Below are positions 1 through 31,423 of a stretch of DNA of 64,000 nucleotides, one piece after another. This DNA comes from Alligator mississippiensis (taxonomy: Eukaryota > Chordata > Crocodylia > Alligatoridae). Each line of letters begins with the position of its first letter. Positions within the stretch are counted from its first letter, which is position 1. The position numbers were made by a program, and so were the translations under genes. The notes below the pieces were generated by a model, which worked only from the letters and a program-made list of their open reading frames with translations, was not told the DNA's origin and made no database searches. The DNA is taken from positions 219,945,978 through 220,009,977 of the forward strand of contig NC_081828.1 of assembly GCF_030867095.1 (NCBI RefSeq). Reading direction: 5' to 3'.

Positions 1-565
1 GGGCAGTGTCGGGGCTCTCGCGGGGGAACGGCCAACGACAACAGTGATATAATACCGGGTTGGCAAAATGACATTGTCTTGGCAAAATCATAGCACTAAT
101 TTGCTTTAGAAATCTTACTGGTATAAAAGGATGGGGATAATTGGGGGAAAGTTGTGCATACAGCTATGGCAAAATGCATTAACAAAATACAGGAAATGCT
201 GAACCACAACGGCTTTGTTTTACTCTCTTTCTTCTAGCTATAAGCATTCCTCAGCACATAGATAAGCAGCAGAAAACCAGGTTTAGCCCTCAGAAAGCCG
301 GTTTAGCTGTCACAGGATGCCTCAGCAAGCACTCTATTAAGCAGACGCTATTTTGCTGTCAAGAGACATGACCAAGTCCCTGCTACACCCGGCCCCTGCC
401 CAGACCGGTGCCTGGAGCCCTGGAGGGGGTAGCTTGGGCTGTGGCTGGGACTGCTGGAAATGGGGCGACACCAGGGACCCCCGAGGCTAGGAGCCTTATG
501 CGGTGGAAGTTGGGGGCCGCCAGCTGCCCTGCCCCTCCCTGACTGCCCCGTCGTCCCCTCTGCAG
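1..565 (+). other. AT-rich edge segment; possible AOC1 upstream region
   Basis: Positions 1-360 are clearly richer in A+T than the rest of the window, and a short phrase (GGCAAAATG-like) recurs three times. A TATA-like box (TATAAAA) lies at 122-128 and a plausible splice donor after CCAG at 277-280. The first AOC1 coding exon is preceded by a good acceptor (AG at 564-565), so an untranslated exon further upstream is expected and could lie here. The AT-rich block could equally be the end of an interspersed repeat that I cannot classify. No coding sequence is seen. Confidence 0.3.
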
Positions 566-580
566 GTGTCTGGAGGCAGG

Positions 581-3508
581 ATGTGGCTGCAGGTGCTGAT
601 GGGAGCAGCGCTGGCGCTGAGCGCCATGGCCGCCCCGGGGCAGAGCCCGCCTGGCGCCGCCGTCTTCGCCGACCTGAGCCCCGCGGAGCTGCGCGCCGTG
701 CGGGACTTCCTGCTGAGCCGGCCGGAGCTGGGGCTGGTGCCCGAGCGCACGGGGCCCCTGGCCGCCAACCGCCTCTTCCTGGTGGAGATGCTGGCGCCCA
801 AGAAACGCCTGGCGCTGCGCTTCCTGGACCAGGACGGGCCCCCGCCTCAGCGCCAGGCCCGCGCCGTCGTCTACTTTGCCGGCCAGGCCCAGCCGAACGT
901 CACCGAGTACGTGGTGGGGCCCCTGCCCCGGCCCAGCTACTACCGACCGCGGCACTTCAAGGGCAGGCGCCCAGTGCCCTTCGCGGCCCGGCCCGTCACG
1001 GGCCTGGAGTACGAGCTGCTGCACCAGAAGCTGGAGGAAGCCACGGCGCCGCTGTCCCGCCTGCTGCGCGACACCACGGGCTACTGGTACCACAACTGCA
1101 GCACGCGCTGCCTCGTCTACACGGACGTGGCGCCGCGTGGTCTGGCGCCCGGCGAGCGCCGGTCCTGGGTCATGCTGCAGCGCCTGGTGGAGGGCTACTT
1201 CCTGCACCCCGTGGGCGTGGAGCTGCTGCTCGACCACCGCAGCCTGGACCCGCGGCGCTGGGCCGTGCAGCAGGTGTGGTTCCAGGGCCGGTACTTCCCC
1301 AGCGTGGAGGCGCTGGCGCAGAGCTACGCGGCCGGCAGCCTGCAGGCCGAGCACCTGCCCGAGCCGGATGCACACGAGCTGTACTCCAGCTACGTGCCAC
1401 GCGGGCGCTTCGGCACCGACACGCCCACCGACGTGCACGGGGCCAAGGTGTGCGAGCCCCAGGGCCGGCGCTACCGCGTGCAGGGCAACCAGGTGGAGTA
1501 CGGGGGCTGGGCGCTGGCCTTCCGGCTCCGCTCGTCCTCCGGGCTGCAGCTGTTCGACCTGCGCTTCGACGGGGCGCGCGTGGCCTACGAGCTGAGCGTG
1601 CAGGAGGCGCTGGCTTTCTACGGCGGCAGCACTCCCTCGGCCATGCAGACCAAGTTCCTGGACGCCGGCTGGGCCATGGGTACCCTGGCGCACGAGCTGG
1701 CGCCCGGCGTGGACTGCCCCGAGTCCGCCACCTTCATAGACGCGGTGCACCTGTACGACGCGGCGGGGCCGGTGCGGTTCCGGCGGGCGCTGTGCATCTT
1801 CGAGCTGCCCACGGGCGTGCCCCTGCGGCGCCACTTCAACAGCGACTTCCAGGGCAGCTTCCGCTTCTACGGGGGGCTGGAGGGCACTGCCCTGGTGCTG
1901 CGCACCACCGCCACCGTCTACAACTACGACTACATCTGGGACGTGCTGCTGTACCCCAACGGCGTCCTCGAGGCCAAGGTCCACGCCACCGGCTACATCC
2001 ACGCCACCTTCTACACCCCTGAGGGGCTGAGCTATGGCAGCCGTGTCCAGCGCCACGTCCTGGGCAACATGCACACCCACCTCGTGCACTACAAGGTGGA
2101 CCTGGATGTCGCAGGTGATGCCCCCACCCATACCCTACCCCTTCCAGCTCAGGACAGGCTCCTGCATCTTTCCCGCCTGCTACCTGCAGGGATGCAGCTG
2201 TTCCCAGCCCAGGGGGGCCCCAGGAGTCGTGGCCCCATGTCCTGTTGTGCACAAGCCCCGCCCCAGGTACCCCCACATCCCACCGCTCACAGGCTCTCCC
2301 TGCAGGCACCGCCAACAACTTTGAGACGCTGGAGCTGCAGCTGGAGAACATCTCCCTTCCCTGGAGCCCGGGCGAGCGGCTGGTGCAGCCACGCCTGCAG
2401 CGCCGCCCGCGCCGCACGGAGCGCCAGGCTGCCTTCCCGCTGCGCCAGCCCCTGCCCCGCTACCTGCTCTTCACCAGCTCCGGCAGGCGCAACCGTTGGG
2501 GCCACCAGCGCAGCTACCGCATCCAGCCCAGCTCCCACGCCGGCCCTGTGCTGCCCCGTGGCTGGAAGGAGGAGAAGGGCATCGCTTGGGGCAGGTGAGC
2601 CGAGTGGGTGCTGCCAGCAGGGGGCGCTGCCCTCCAGGGGGGCATTGCGGGGGGGCTGGGGTGTGGGTGAGGCTGCTCCCTGGCCCTGCAGGGCAGCTGG
2701 GCCGGGTTCCCCGATACCCCACGGAGGGTTGTAGGAGTGGGGTTCTGCCCCTGGAATAACTGCCCCCCCATTTCCTGCCCCCGGGGCAGGTACCACCTGG
2801 CGGTGACACGACACCACGAGAACGAGGGGCGGAGCAGCAGCATCTACACCCAGCACGACCCCTGGGACCCGCTCGTCAACTTCGAGACCTTCATCCGCGA
2901 TGACGAGAGCATCGAGAACCAGGTGCGGGGCTGTGGCTTGGGGATAGCGGGCGGGGCCTGGGCCCCAGGGGCGGGGCTTGGACAGGAGGACCTGAGGGGG
3001 GAGCTTAGAGTGAGGGGCTGGGCTCTGGCAGGGGGCACAACGGCTGTGGCATGGGGGAGAGAGGGTGGGGCTTGAGCAGAAGGGCGTGGCCTGGAAGAGG
3101 GGGTGGAGCTTGGGTGGTCCGCATGGGCAGGTGAAGTGGGTGGGGCTTGGGCAGGTGAAGTGGGGGGGCTGGCACAGGGCTGGGGGCATTGGTGGGTGCG
3201 TGCGGGACCGTGATGACACCGGTGCCCGGCAGGACCTGGTGGCCTGGGTGACGGTGGGGTTCCTGCACATCCCGCACTCCGAGGACGTGCCCAACACAGC
3301 CACGCCGGGCAACGCCGTGGGCTTCTTCCTGCGCCCCTTCAACTTCTTCGACGAGGACCCGTCGATGGCGTCGCGCAGCCCCATCATTGTGCGCCCGCTC
3401 GACCCCGACGCCACCCGCCTGCAGGTGCAGCGCTGGACGCCCGCCAGCCCCGGGCCCTGCGTGGCGCCGGAGCCCTTCCACTACAACGGCACCTACCGGG
3501 AGGAGTGA
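581..3508 (+). CDS. AOC1: Diamine oxidase (amiloride-binding copper amine oxidase), 4 coding exons, 743 aa
   Basis: Secreted copper/topaquinone enzyme that oxidatively deaminates histamine and putrescine. Exons: 581-2114, 2306-2594, 2790-2922, 3233-3508 (2232 bp, all GT-AG). The start at 581 opens with a hydrophobic signal peptide ([17 protein letters not shown]); an upstream in-frame ATG at 503 lies before the splice acceptor and was rejected. The topaquinone motif NYDY has its modified Tyr at residue 449. The catalytic Asp is in KFLDAGW (about 361). Copper ligands are the HTH pair at 498/500 and the His in HIPHSED (about 667). Length is close to the human enzyme as I recall it (751 aa), and the text around these motifs is nearly identical to human DAO rather than AOC2/AOC3. 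Four coding exons and the position next to KCNH2 agree with mammals. It looks intact. Confidence 0.96.
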
Positions 3509-3799
3509 GCCACGCCGCGCCACGGCTGTGGGGATCGGGCCCTGCCCTCCACCCTGGCTGGGTAGAGGAGCTGGGCCGGGCTGGTGCCCCTCTGCTCTCA
3601 GCAGCACGTCCCGGGCACGTTTCCCTGCGGAGCTCCCTGCCGCAGGGTCTCTGCTCAGCTCGGTTGCCTGCAACAGGAGCCTTAGTCCTTAGGGCCCTGG
3701 ACCTATAGAAGGGGACCAAACCCCCAGCCGGGGGCACGGATAGGGGTTGGGGAGGAGGCCGGGCTGGGGCAGGGGGTGTGGGAGGTCACAGGCATCCCT

Positions 3800-3805
3800 A
3801 GTAAA
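3800..3805 (+). terminator. AOC1 polyadenylation signal (AGTAAA variant)
   Basis: No AATAAA is seen between the AOC1 stop and the KCNH2 3' end. AGTAAA is a known weaker variant and sits 295 bp after the stop. The 3' UTR (3509 to about 3825) otherwise shows nothing notable. Confidence 0.45.
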
Positions 3806-3952
3806 GTTCGCTTTAGCCCCAGCCGCGCGCCCGAGTCCTTTGTGCCCCCCTGCCCCTGCCGGGTGCAGGACCCAGCTCACAGCCCTGTCCCAGCAAGCCG
3901 TGACCCCCCCAGCCCGCAGCACAGAGGCAGAGGCACAGACGGGCTAAATCGG

Positions 3953-3958
3953 TTTATT
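3953..3958 (-). terminator. KCNH2 polyadenylation signal (AATAAA on the minus strand)
   Basis: TTTATT on the plus strand reads AATAAA on the minus strand, about 1.6 kb after the KCNH2 stop, with no better candidate nearer. It places the KCNH2 3' end near 3930-3945, close to the AOC1 3' end. Confidence 0.75.
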
Positions 3959-4444
3959 GGGGTGGGGGGCTACGGCGAGGACGACATGCAGGGCGGGCAC
4001 ACGGGCCCGGGCGGCACCCGCCCGGCTACAGGATGACGGCACAACACAGCACATGCTACACGGGCCTGCACGGCCCCCAGGCCAGGCGGGCGGGCAGACG
4101 GCGCCGCCCCGGGGCAGAGCGGCAGGGACAGGGGGCAGGAGCTTCACCCCCAGCCCCAGCCTGGAGACCTACCCCTACCCCGGGTTGGGGTGGAGGGGTG
4201 GGCTGGATGGCAGCTCCCAGCATGCACTGCTCCCACATGGCCAAGCTGCTCCCATTGCTGGAGCCCACGAGGCCAGGGCCATGGTCACGGTCACGTCCAG
4301 GACCCGCAGCCCCAGCGTGGGGGGGACCGGGTTTCCCTTCTCCAAGGACAGGGTCAGGCCAGGGGGGCCTGGCCCAACCCAGCATCGGGTGAGCAGCCAG
4401 GCCAGGCCAGGAGCTGCCCCCTTCTGCTGTGGGGGGGGTGGTCC

Positions 4445-5013
4445 AAGCGTGACAGAGCACACGCGTGTGCACACACAGTACAGCTCAGCCCCTCCCATAG
4501 GGAGCAGCAGGCAGACACACACACACGCACACATACCCCCACAGGCAACAGACATAGGTGTGCAGGTGCACACACACACACACACACACACACGTGTGTG
4601 CCAGGATAACTGAGTACAGGCACATGCACACACCTGCACAGAGAGAGGAGGCATGTGCATGTGAACACATGTACAAGCAGACACGCCAAAGGGACCTGGA
4701 CCCAATCAGGTTTGGACACAGACATACAGGTTCCCGCACGTGCGAGCGCCAGGGCACATGCACATGCACGTGCGCACACACACACGCCTACACATGCAAA
4801 CGCCAGGGCATATGCACCTGCTTATGCACGCATACACAAACACATATACATACACTCACATGGAAGCGCCAGGGCGCACGCACATACACACACTTACATG
4901 CACACACATATGGAAGTGCCAAGGCACATGCACACACACACACACACACACATTTATGCATATATATACCCATACACACGCACACACACAGACACAAGCA
5001 CCAGGGTACACGT

Positions 5014-5050
<37 letters not shown>

Positions 5051-5185
5051 CATGCACCAGGGCACTGGGCACACACGTGCAGGCAGACCCATGTGAATGC
5101 AGGGAGGAAGACATGGGGCTTTGCATATGTGCACCCTACACATGCACACGCACACACCCGCACGCACGCACACACTCGCTCTGGC
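4445..5185. repeat. Compound CA/TG microsatellite-minisatellite in the KCNH2 3' UTR
   Basis: About 740 bp dominated by CA dinucleotides on the plus strand, with uninterrupted runs near 4569-4592, 4930-4951 and 5014-5047. A short phrase (GCGCCAGGGCA and variants such as AGCACCAGGGTA) recurs at roughly 50-65 bp spacing between the CA tracts, so this is a decayed compound minisatellite. It lies inside the KCNH2 3' UTR, so the transcript would carry long GU-rich tracts. Histidine/threonine-rich open frames across it are repeat artefacts. Confidence 0.85.
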
Positions 5186-5558
5186 CCACCAGGGCAGCCG
5201 GGCCCTTGGGGACCTGCAGCAGAAGTGGCCCCTGCCCAGCTGTGGCCAGGTGCCGGGGGGCGGGATGGGGCAGGGGACAAGGCCGCGGCCTGGCGATATG
5301 TCTGGGGGGGGCAGGGCGGGGTCCTTGCCCCAACAGTACCACTACAGATTCGGCGCCGTACCAAGCGGTTCGTGTCTAACAGTCCTGCAGCTGCGGCTGG
5401 TGCCGACCCCACGTGCTGCTAGACCAGCTAACAGGCAGGCGCAGGGTGCAGCCGGACCCCCTGGCGCCTGGGGGACCGCGGCCTGGAGTCCTAGGCATGG
5501 CCTGTCCAGCACCGGCATGCGGTGGCTCCGGGGCCAGGCCCCGTCCCAGCCCTGCCAA

Positions 5559-26694
<21,136 letters not shown>

Positions 26695-27225
26695 AGGGGC
26701 AGGGGCAGGACCCCCGCACGGGGGCAAGAAAGGATACCCCCCCACACACACACACACACAGGGGCAGGAGAGGACATCCCCCCAGGGGCAGGGGCAGGAC
26801 CCACCCCCAGAGTAGAGGGGCAGGGGCATGACCCCCCTGGGGCACAGGGGCAGGAGAAGACATCCCCCCAGGGGCAGGGGCATGACCCCCCGGGGCACAG
26901 GGGCAAGAGAGGACATCTCCTGAGGGGCAGGGGCAGGACCCACCCCCAGAGTAGAGGGGCAGGGGCATGACCCCCCCGGGGCACAGGGGCAGGAGAAGAC
27001 ATCCCCCCAGGGGCAGGGGCATGACCCCCCAGGGCACAGGGGCAGGAGAGGACATCCCCCCAGGGGCAGGGGCATGACCCCCCGGGGCACAGGGGCAGGA
27101 GAGGACATCCCCCCAGGGGCAGGGGCAGGACCCAACCCCAGAGTAGAGGGGCAGGGGCATGACCCCACCCCCGGGGCACAGGGGCAGGAGAGGACATCCC
27201 CCCAGGGGCAGGGGCAGGTCCCACA
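26695..27225. repeat. GGGGCAGG minisatellite about 350 bp upstream of the KCNH2 start codon
   Basis: Tandem units of about 55 bp built from two alternating blocks: AGGGGCAGGGGCATGACCCC with GGGGCACAGGGGCAGGAGAG and GACATCCCCCCAGG, and a shorter variant AGGGGCAGGGGCAGGACCCA with CCCCAGAGTAG. About nine blocks, many nearly identical. A CACACACACA run sits near 26742-26760. Open frames with Pro-Leu-Pro repeats come from it and are not genes. Confidence 0.85.
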
Positions 27226-28055
27226 CCTGTGCCGCACGCACTGAGGGGCAGCCCAGGCCACCCACGGGTCAGGCCAGCTGCAGTCCCAGCCTGATGCCCC
27301 CCAGGCCAGAGCCACACCTGGGCACAGGCCAGAGCCGGGCACACTGCCACGGAGCAGGCAGCCATAGCACAGGGAGACAAGGCCATGGCCCGGCTTTGTT
27401 CCTGCCTGGGGCTGGGCCAGGCCACACATCCCCCTGTGCCCTGCATGGGACCCCTGCCCCCTCCCCCCCGGGACATGGGGACCACTGCACCCCAGCACAC
27501 GGGGCCCAGGAGAGCAAGGTGGGTCCAGCCCCAGCTCGTGGGGTCTGTGCCCTGCCGGGTGTCAGGGCTGGCAGTGGCTCCTGCCACGTACACATTCCCC
27601 TGGCCAGTGCCTTGGCCCTGTGAGACCCACTCCCAGCATGGCCGGGGTCAAGGCCCGGGTCAGGGCACGGAGGGGTGCACCAGTGCCCCGGGGAGCCTTG
27701 CAGGGGCCAGTGGCCAGTGGCCAAGCCAGACCCGGCTCTGAGCAGCGCCAGAAGCCACGGGGCCACATCCAACATCCACGGAGGTGCCAGGGCCATGGCC
27801 CCACTGGACGCTCCTGCCCAGGACTGGGGTGGGCCCTGCTGCTCTGCTCCTGGCCTAGGGCTGGGGGGCAGGGGGGGAGCGCTGCTCCACTGCAGGGTCC
27901 AGGAGGGTCCAGGGGGGTCCAGGAGGGTGCAAGTGCTCTGCCCCACTGGGCTGGCAGGGAAGCACCCACAGCTGCAGGAGCCACAGGGTGCACGGGGCCC
28001 TCCCTGCCCTGGCCACAGCCTCCAGCCAGGCCCCACATCGGGGCACATGCCAGGC
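27226..28055. other. KCNH2-NOS3 spacer, part 1: no gene seen
   Basis: GC-rich sequence without convincing exons, splice pairs or conserved protein text. A short GGTCCAGGAGGGTCCAGGGG tandem is at about 27895-27930. Confidence 0.6.
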
Positions 28056-28545
28056 AGGAGGCAAGCGCTGGGCTGGGGGTAGAAACCCGCATGGGGCAGG
28101 TAATGGGCTGGGGGCAAGTACCCATGGGGGGAAGATGCTGGGGAGGCACATGCAGGCCGGGGGGCAGAAACCAGCTGGGGGGAAGATGCTGTGGGGGCAA
28201 GTGCCCACAGGGGGAAGATGGTGGGGGCAGATACCAGCTGGGGGGCAGGCACCCATGGAGGGAGGATCCCTGGGGGAAGGTACCTGTGGGGTCAGATACT
28301 GGCTGGGGGCAGGTACCCACACAGAGAAGATACTGGCAGGCAGGTGCACGCAGAGGGGCAGATACCACGGGGGGGGAAGGTCCCTGCGGAAGGACAGATA
28401 CCACGTAGGGGTAGATAGCTGTGGGGGGCGGGGGGCAGGGAAGATGTTGGGGGCAAGTTCCCACGGGGCCAGACACTGGGCTGGAGGCACAGGTCCCTGC
28501 AGGGGGGCAGATACCGGGGGGGCAGATGCGAGCTGGGGGCAGGTC
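28056..28545. repeat. GGGGGCAGATACC minisatellite in the KCNH2-NOS3 spacer
   Basis: About a dozen irregular 30-45 bp units of the type AGCTGGGGGGAAGATGCTG, GGGGGCAAGTACCCATGG and GGGGGCAGATACCAGCTGG. Copies are diverged and vary in length. The G-tracts make quadruplex formation plausible on the plus strand. Confidence 0.7.
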
Positions 28546-31340
28546 CAGGGGCGCTGGCACGGGGCACACGCCCCCCCCCCCCCCTTTCCCAGAGCCATCC
28601 GCGCCCTGTCCAAGGTGCTGAGGCCGGGCCGGGCCAGGCCGGGCGGGGGGGGGGTCCCGGGGGCGGCACTGCGGCTCTGCCCGGCCGGAGCCAGAGCCTC
28701 CCCCCACCCCGCCCTCCAGTCCTGGTCTCCCCCAGCACCTGCCCGGACAGGCCCCAGGCCGGGAGTGGGGGGGCACTAGGCACCGGCCTGAGGGTCTCTC
28801 TGCCCCCCCACCAGGGACAGCGCTGAGCCCTCCGGGGGCTGCAGGGTCTCCTGGGGGGGAAGGCAGGTGGGGCAGGTCAGGAGTGGGGGGCACCGGCAGG
28901 GCGGGGGGGGCCTGTAGCTCAGCTGCACCCCCTCTGCCCCCCCGCACTCTTGCCCTGGTGCCGTGGTACCCCTGCGGCGCTGCCCCCCTGCTCCAGGCCG
29001 GCTCCCAGGCCCCACATGCCTCTGGCGGCCTGGTTATCGCTGCCGCGGCCCCTCATCCATCATCCCTGTCGCCCGGGTGGCAGCCGCAGCCACCCGCTGC
29101 CTTCCGAGCCCCGCAGCCGGGTCTGACGCCTGAGCAGCGCCTCCAGGCCCAGCGCCCAGCGCCAGGGCAGAGGTCACGGGCTGGGGTCAGGGACAGGCCG
29201 GGAAGGGCCGAGCGGGGCTGACCCCTGCACCCCACAGCCGGCGCTGCCTGAACCCGGGCCCGGGGGTGGCAGGAGAGGCCATGGCATGGGAGCGGGGCAG
29301 AGGGGCCCGGGCTGGAGGGCAGTGGGGCTGACTCTGGACCCAGCCCGGTCTCAGCCTCCAGGCCAGTCTCCCCCAGGGGCTCCATCCCCGCGCTGGGCCT
29401 GGGCCCAGGCTGTCAGCGTGGCGCTGGGGTGGGTCCTGGCCAACATCAGCTGCACCCAGGCGGCGCAGAGCGGGAGGAAGAGCCCTGGGACGGGACGGCA
29501 GGCACCAGCGGGTCCTGGGGAGGCCTCTCTGCTCCTCCAGGGGCCCATCCCTGCCAGGGACCTGCCCCCCCTCTGCCTTTGGGGCACCCCTGACCCCTTC
29601 CCTGCACGGGATCAGGGGCCAGGCCCGGCGAGACCCCAGGGCAGCTTGCCCCACGCCCAGCTCTGGGCCCACAGCCCGCGGCCAGGCAACACGGCGCCCG
29701 GCCTGCTGCAGGGACAGGGGTCCGGCTGGGGGCCAGGCCTGGGGGGGCAAGGCCTCCTGCCCCGCAGCTACCCCCCACCCTCCCCTGCCCTGACCACTGC
29801 ACCTCACTGCCCTGCCCCTGGCAGCCAGACCCCACCCCGCCTCCAGCACAGACCACGCCCCCAGCGCAATTTGACCCCGCCCCTCCTGCCCCCATATGTT
29901 GCTCCGCCCCCCCCGCAAGCAGCGCCCCCTTGTGGCCACTGGAGCTCCCTGCAGGTGCTCCACCCTCAGCAGTGATGAGACTGAGCCGGGGCTCAGGGAC
30001 CCCAGAGCAGCCAGGCCATTCCCCCTCCCCCCCCCAGCTGCCGGGCTCAGCCCCCCTGCCCAGCTAGCCCCCCCAGGGCTGGGCCTGAGGCCAGGGCACC
30101 CAGGTGCTGTGAGAGCGCTGGGCTGTGGGTGCAGGGAGCTCCTGAGCCCCCCCAGAGCTGGGCCTGGCCCTGGCCCTGGCCCTGCGGGCACCCCCCCCCA
30201 GTCGCCCCCCACCCTCCGTGCCACGTGTGCTCAGACCTCCTCCCCCCCCCCCCACTTTCCTCCCAAGCCTCAGGAAGGAAGCCGCAGTGCTGCTGACCCG
30301 GGTGCGGCTTCCTGTTTGCACCGCCTGGGCACGGCCGCCTGCCACCCACCGACCCCCGCCCAGCCCGACCCTGCCAGGCTGGGCCTGCAGCCCTCCCTGC
30401 GACCCTCAAGATCCGGCCCAGCCCTGCTCCCACCCTGGCCCGAGCCCCAGCACCCCTGGGACCCCCCACCCCACTTGCCCCCAGACATCCCCAGGCTCAG
30501 CCCTGACCCCACGGCCCGGCACCCGCTCCCCCAGGCCCAGGGTCTTGTGCCGCAGGCCGGACCCGCAGCCTCGCTTCCTGCTGTGGGGGCAGCCAGGACG
30601 TGGCCTGCACCCGGCTGGGAAGGACCTGCGGGGGGGGGCAGGGAGGGACCCCCATCCCCCGGGACTGCCCGGCGGCATCAATTCCTGGAACTGGGTGGGA
30701 GCTGAGCCGGTGACGTGGTGCAGCCGGACGCTGAGGGGCCGGAGGGGCAGGCAGGGCTTGCAGTCAGACTCCGGCGTCCAGCCCCAGCCCTGCCCCACTG
30801 AGAGCCAGTAGCCCCATGCCCCCGGGGGGATAGGACCCAGACATCCCGTGCCCCGGTTCTCCACCCGCCGATCCCACTCCCTTTCCCAGAGCTGGAGAAG
30901 CCAGGCGTCCGGCCCCAGCCTCCTGCCCTTGCCACAGGGCCCGCTCCTGCCCGGGGAGGGGCTGCGTAGGCAAGGGCCAGGCGTGGTGCGTGGCTGCATC
31001 TGTGGGGCGTGCCTTCCGGTGGCCACAGCGGGGCCGTGGTCCCCACCCCACCTGGGAGCCGGGCTCTGCCACGTGGGCCTGCACCGGTTTGCAGGGGAGC
31101 CCTCAGGCCCTGCTGCACCCGGGGTCCCCTCACCTCACCCAGGTCCCCTCGCCAAGCCAGGAGACAGCCCAGGCCTCCGGGCTCCCACGGCTCTGCTACC
31201 CCCAGAGCCTGCTCCTGCTCCTGCCCCAGGAGGGCTGGACCCAGGCCTGAGCAGGCTCCATGCGCTGGCCCCAGCCTTGGCCGGCTGCCCGGTGCAGGGC
31301 TGTGTGCAGGGGGGGCCATTGTGCTGGCGGTGGGTGTGTC
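28546..31340. other. KCNH2-NOS3 spacer, part 2: no gene seen
   Basis: GC-rich sequence with poly-C runs (for example 28570-28583 and 30243-30252) and ETS-like GGAAGGAAG at about 30275. I found no exon chain with conserved protein text in either direction. Distal NOS3 or KCNH2 control elements may lie here, but nothing specific can be shown. Confidence 0.5.
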
Positions 31341-31423
31341 AGGCGGAGGTCAAAGGCCCCCACGCAGCCCTATATGTGGGGAGGAAGCGACACCTCCGCC
31401 TGCACTTGCAGCTCGCCCCAGCC
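31341..31423 (+). promoter_or_regulatory. NOS3 proximal promoter
   Basis: AGGTCAAAGGCCC (31347-31359) is an imperfect DR1 nuclear-receptor site. CCTATATGTGG at 31369-31379 is a TATA-like box about 50 bp before the ATG, compatible with the very short 5' UTR known for mammalian NOS3. Assignment is by position and text only. Confidence 0.4.

Noticed and set aside
1-370. LTR of an endogenous retrovirus at the window edge
   Set aside because: AT-rich with a TATA-like box, but no clear terminal inversion, primer-binding site or family match can be shown from this fragment.
503-580. Upstream in-frame start of AOC1 at 503
   Set aside because: It precedes a good splice acceptor (AG at 564-565) and lacks a signal peptide; the ATG at 581 begins with one.
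383-2131. 582-codon open frame on the minus strand over AOC1
   Set aside because: It is the GC-rich shadow of AOC1 exon 1 (V/A/G/Q-rich text without domains); the plus-strand exon has clear enzyme motifs.
4558-5422. Histidine/threonine-rich open frames
   Set aside because: They are translations of the CA repeat in the KCNH2 3' UTR.
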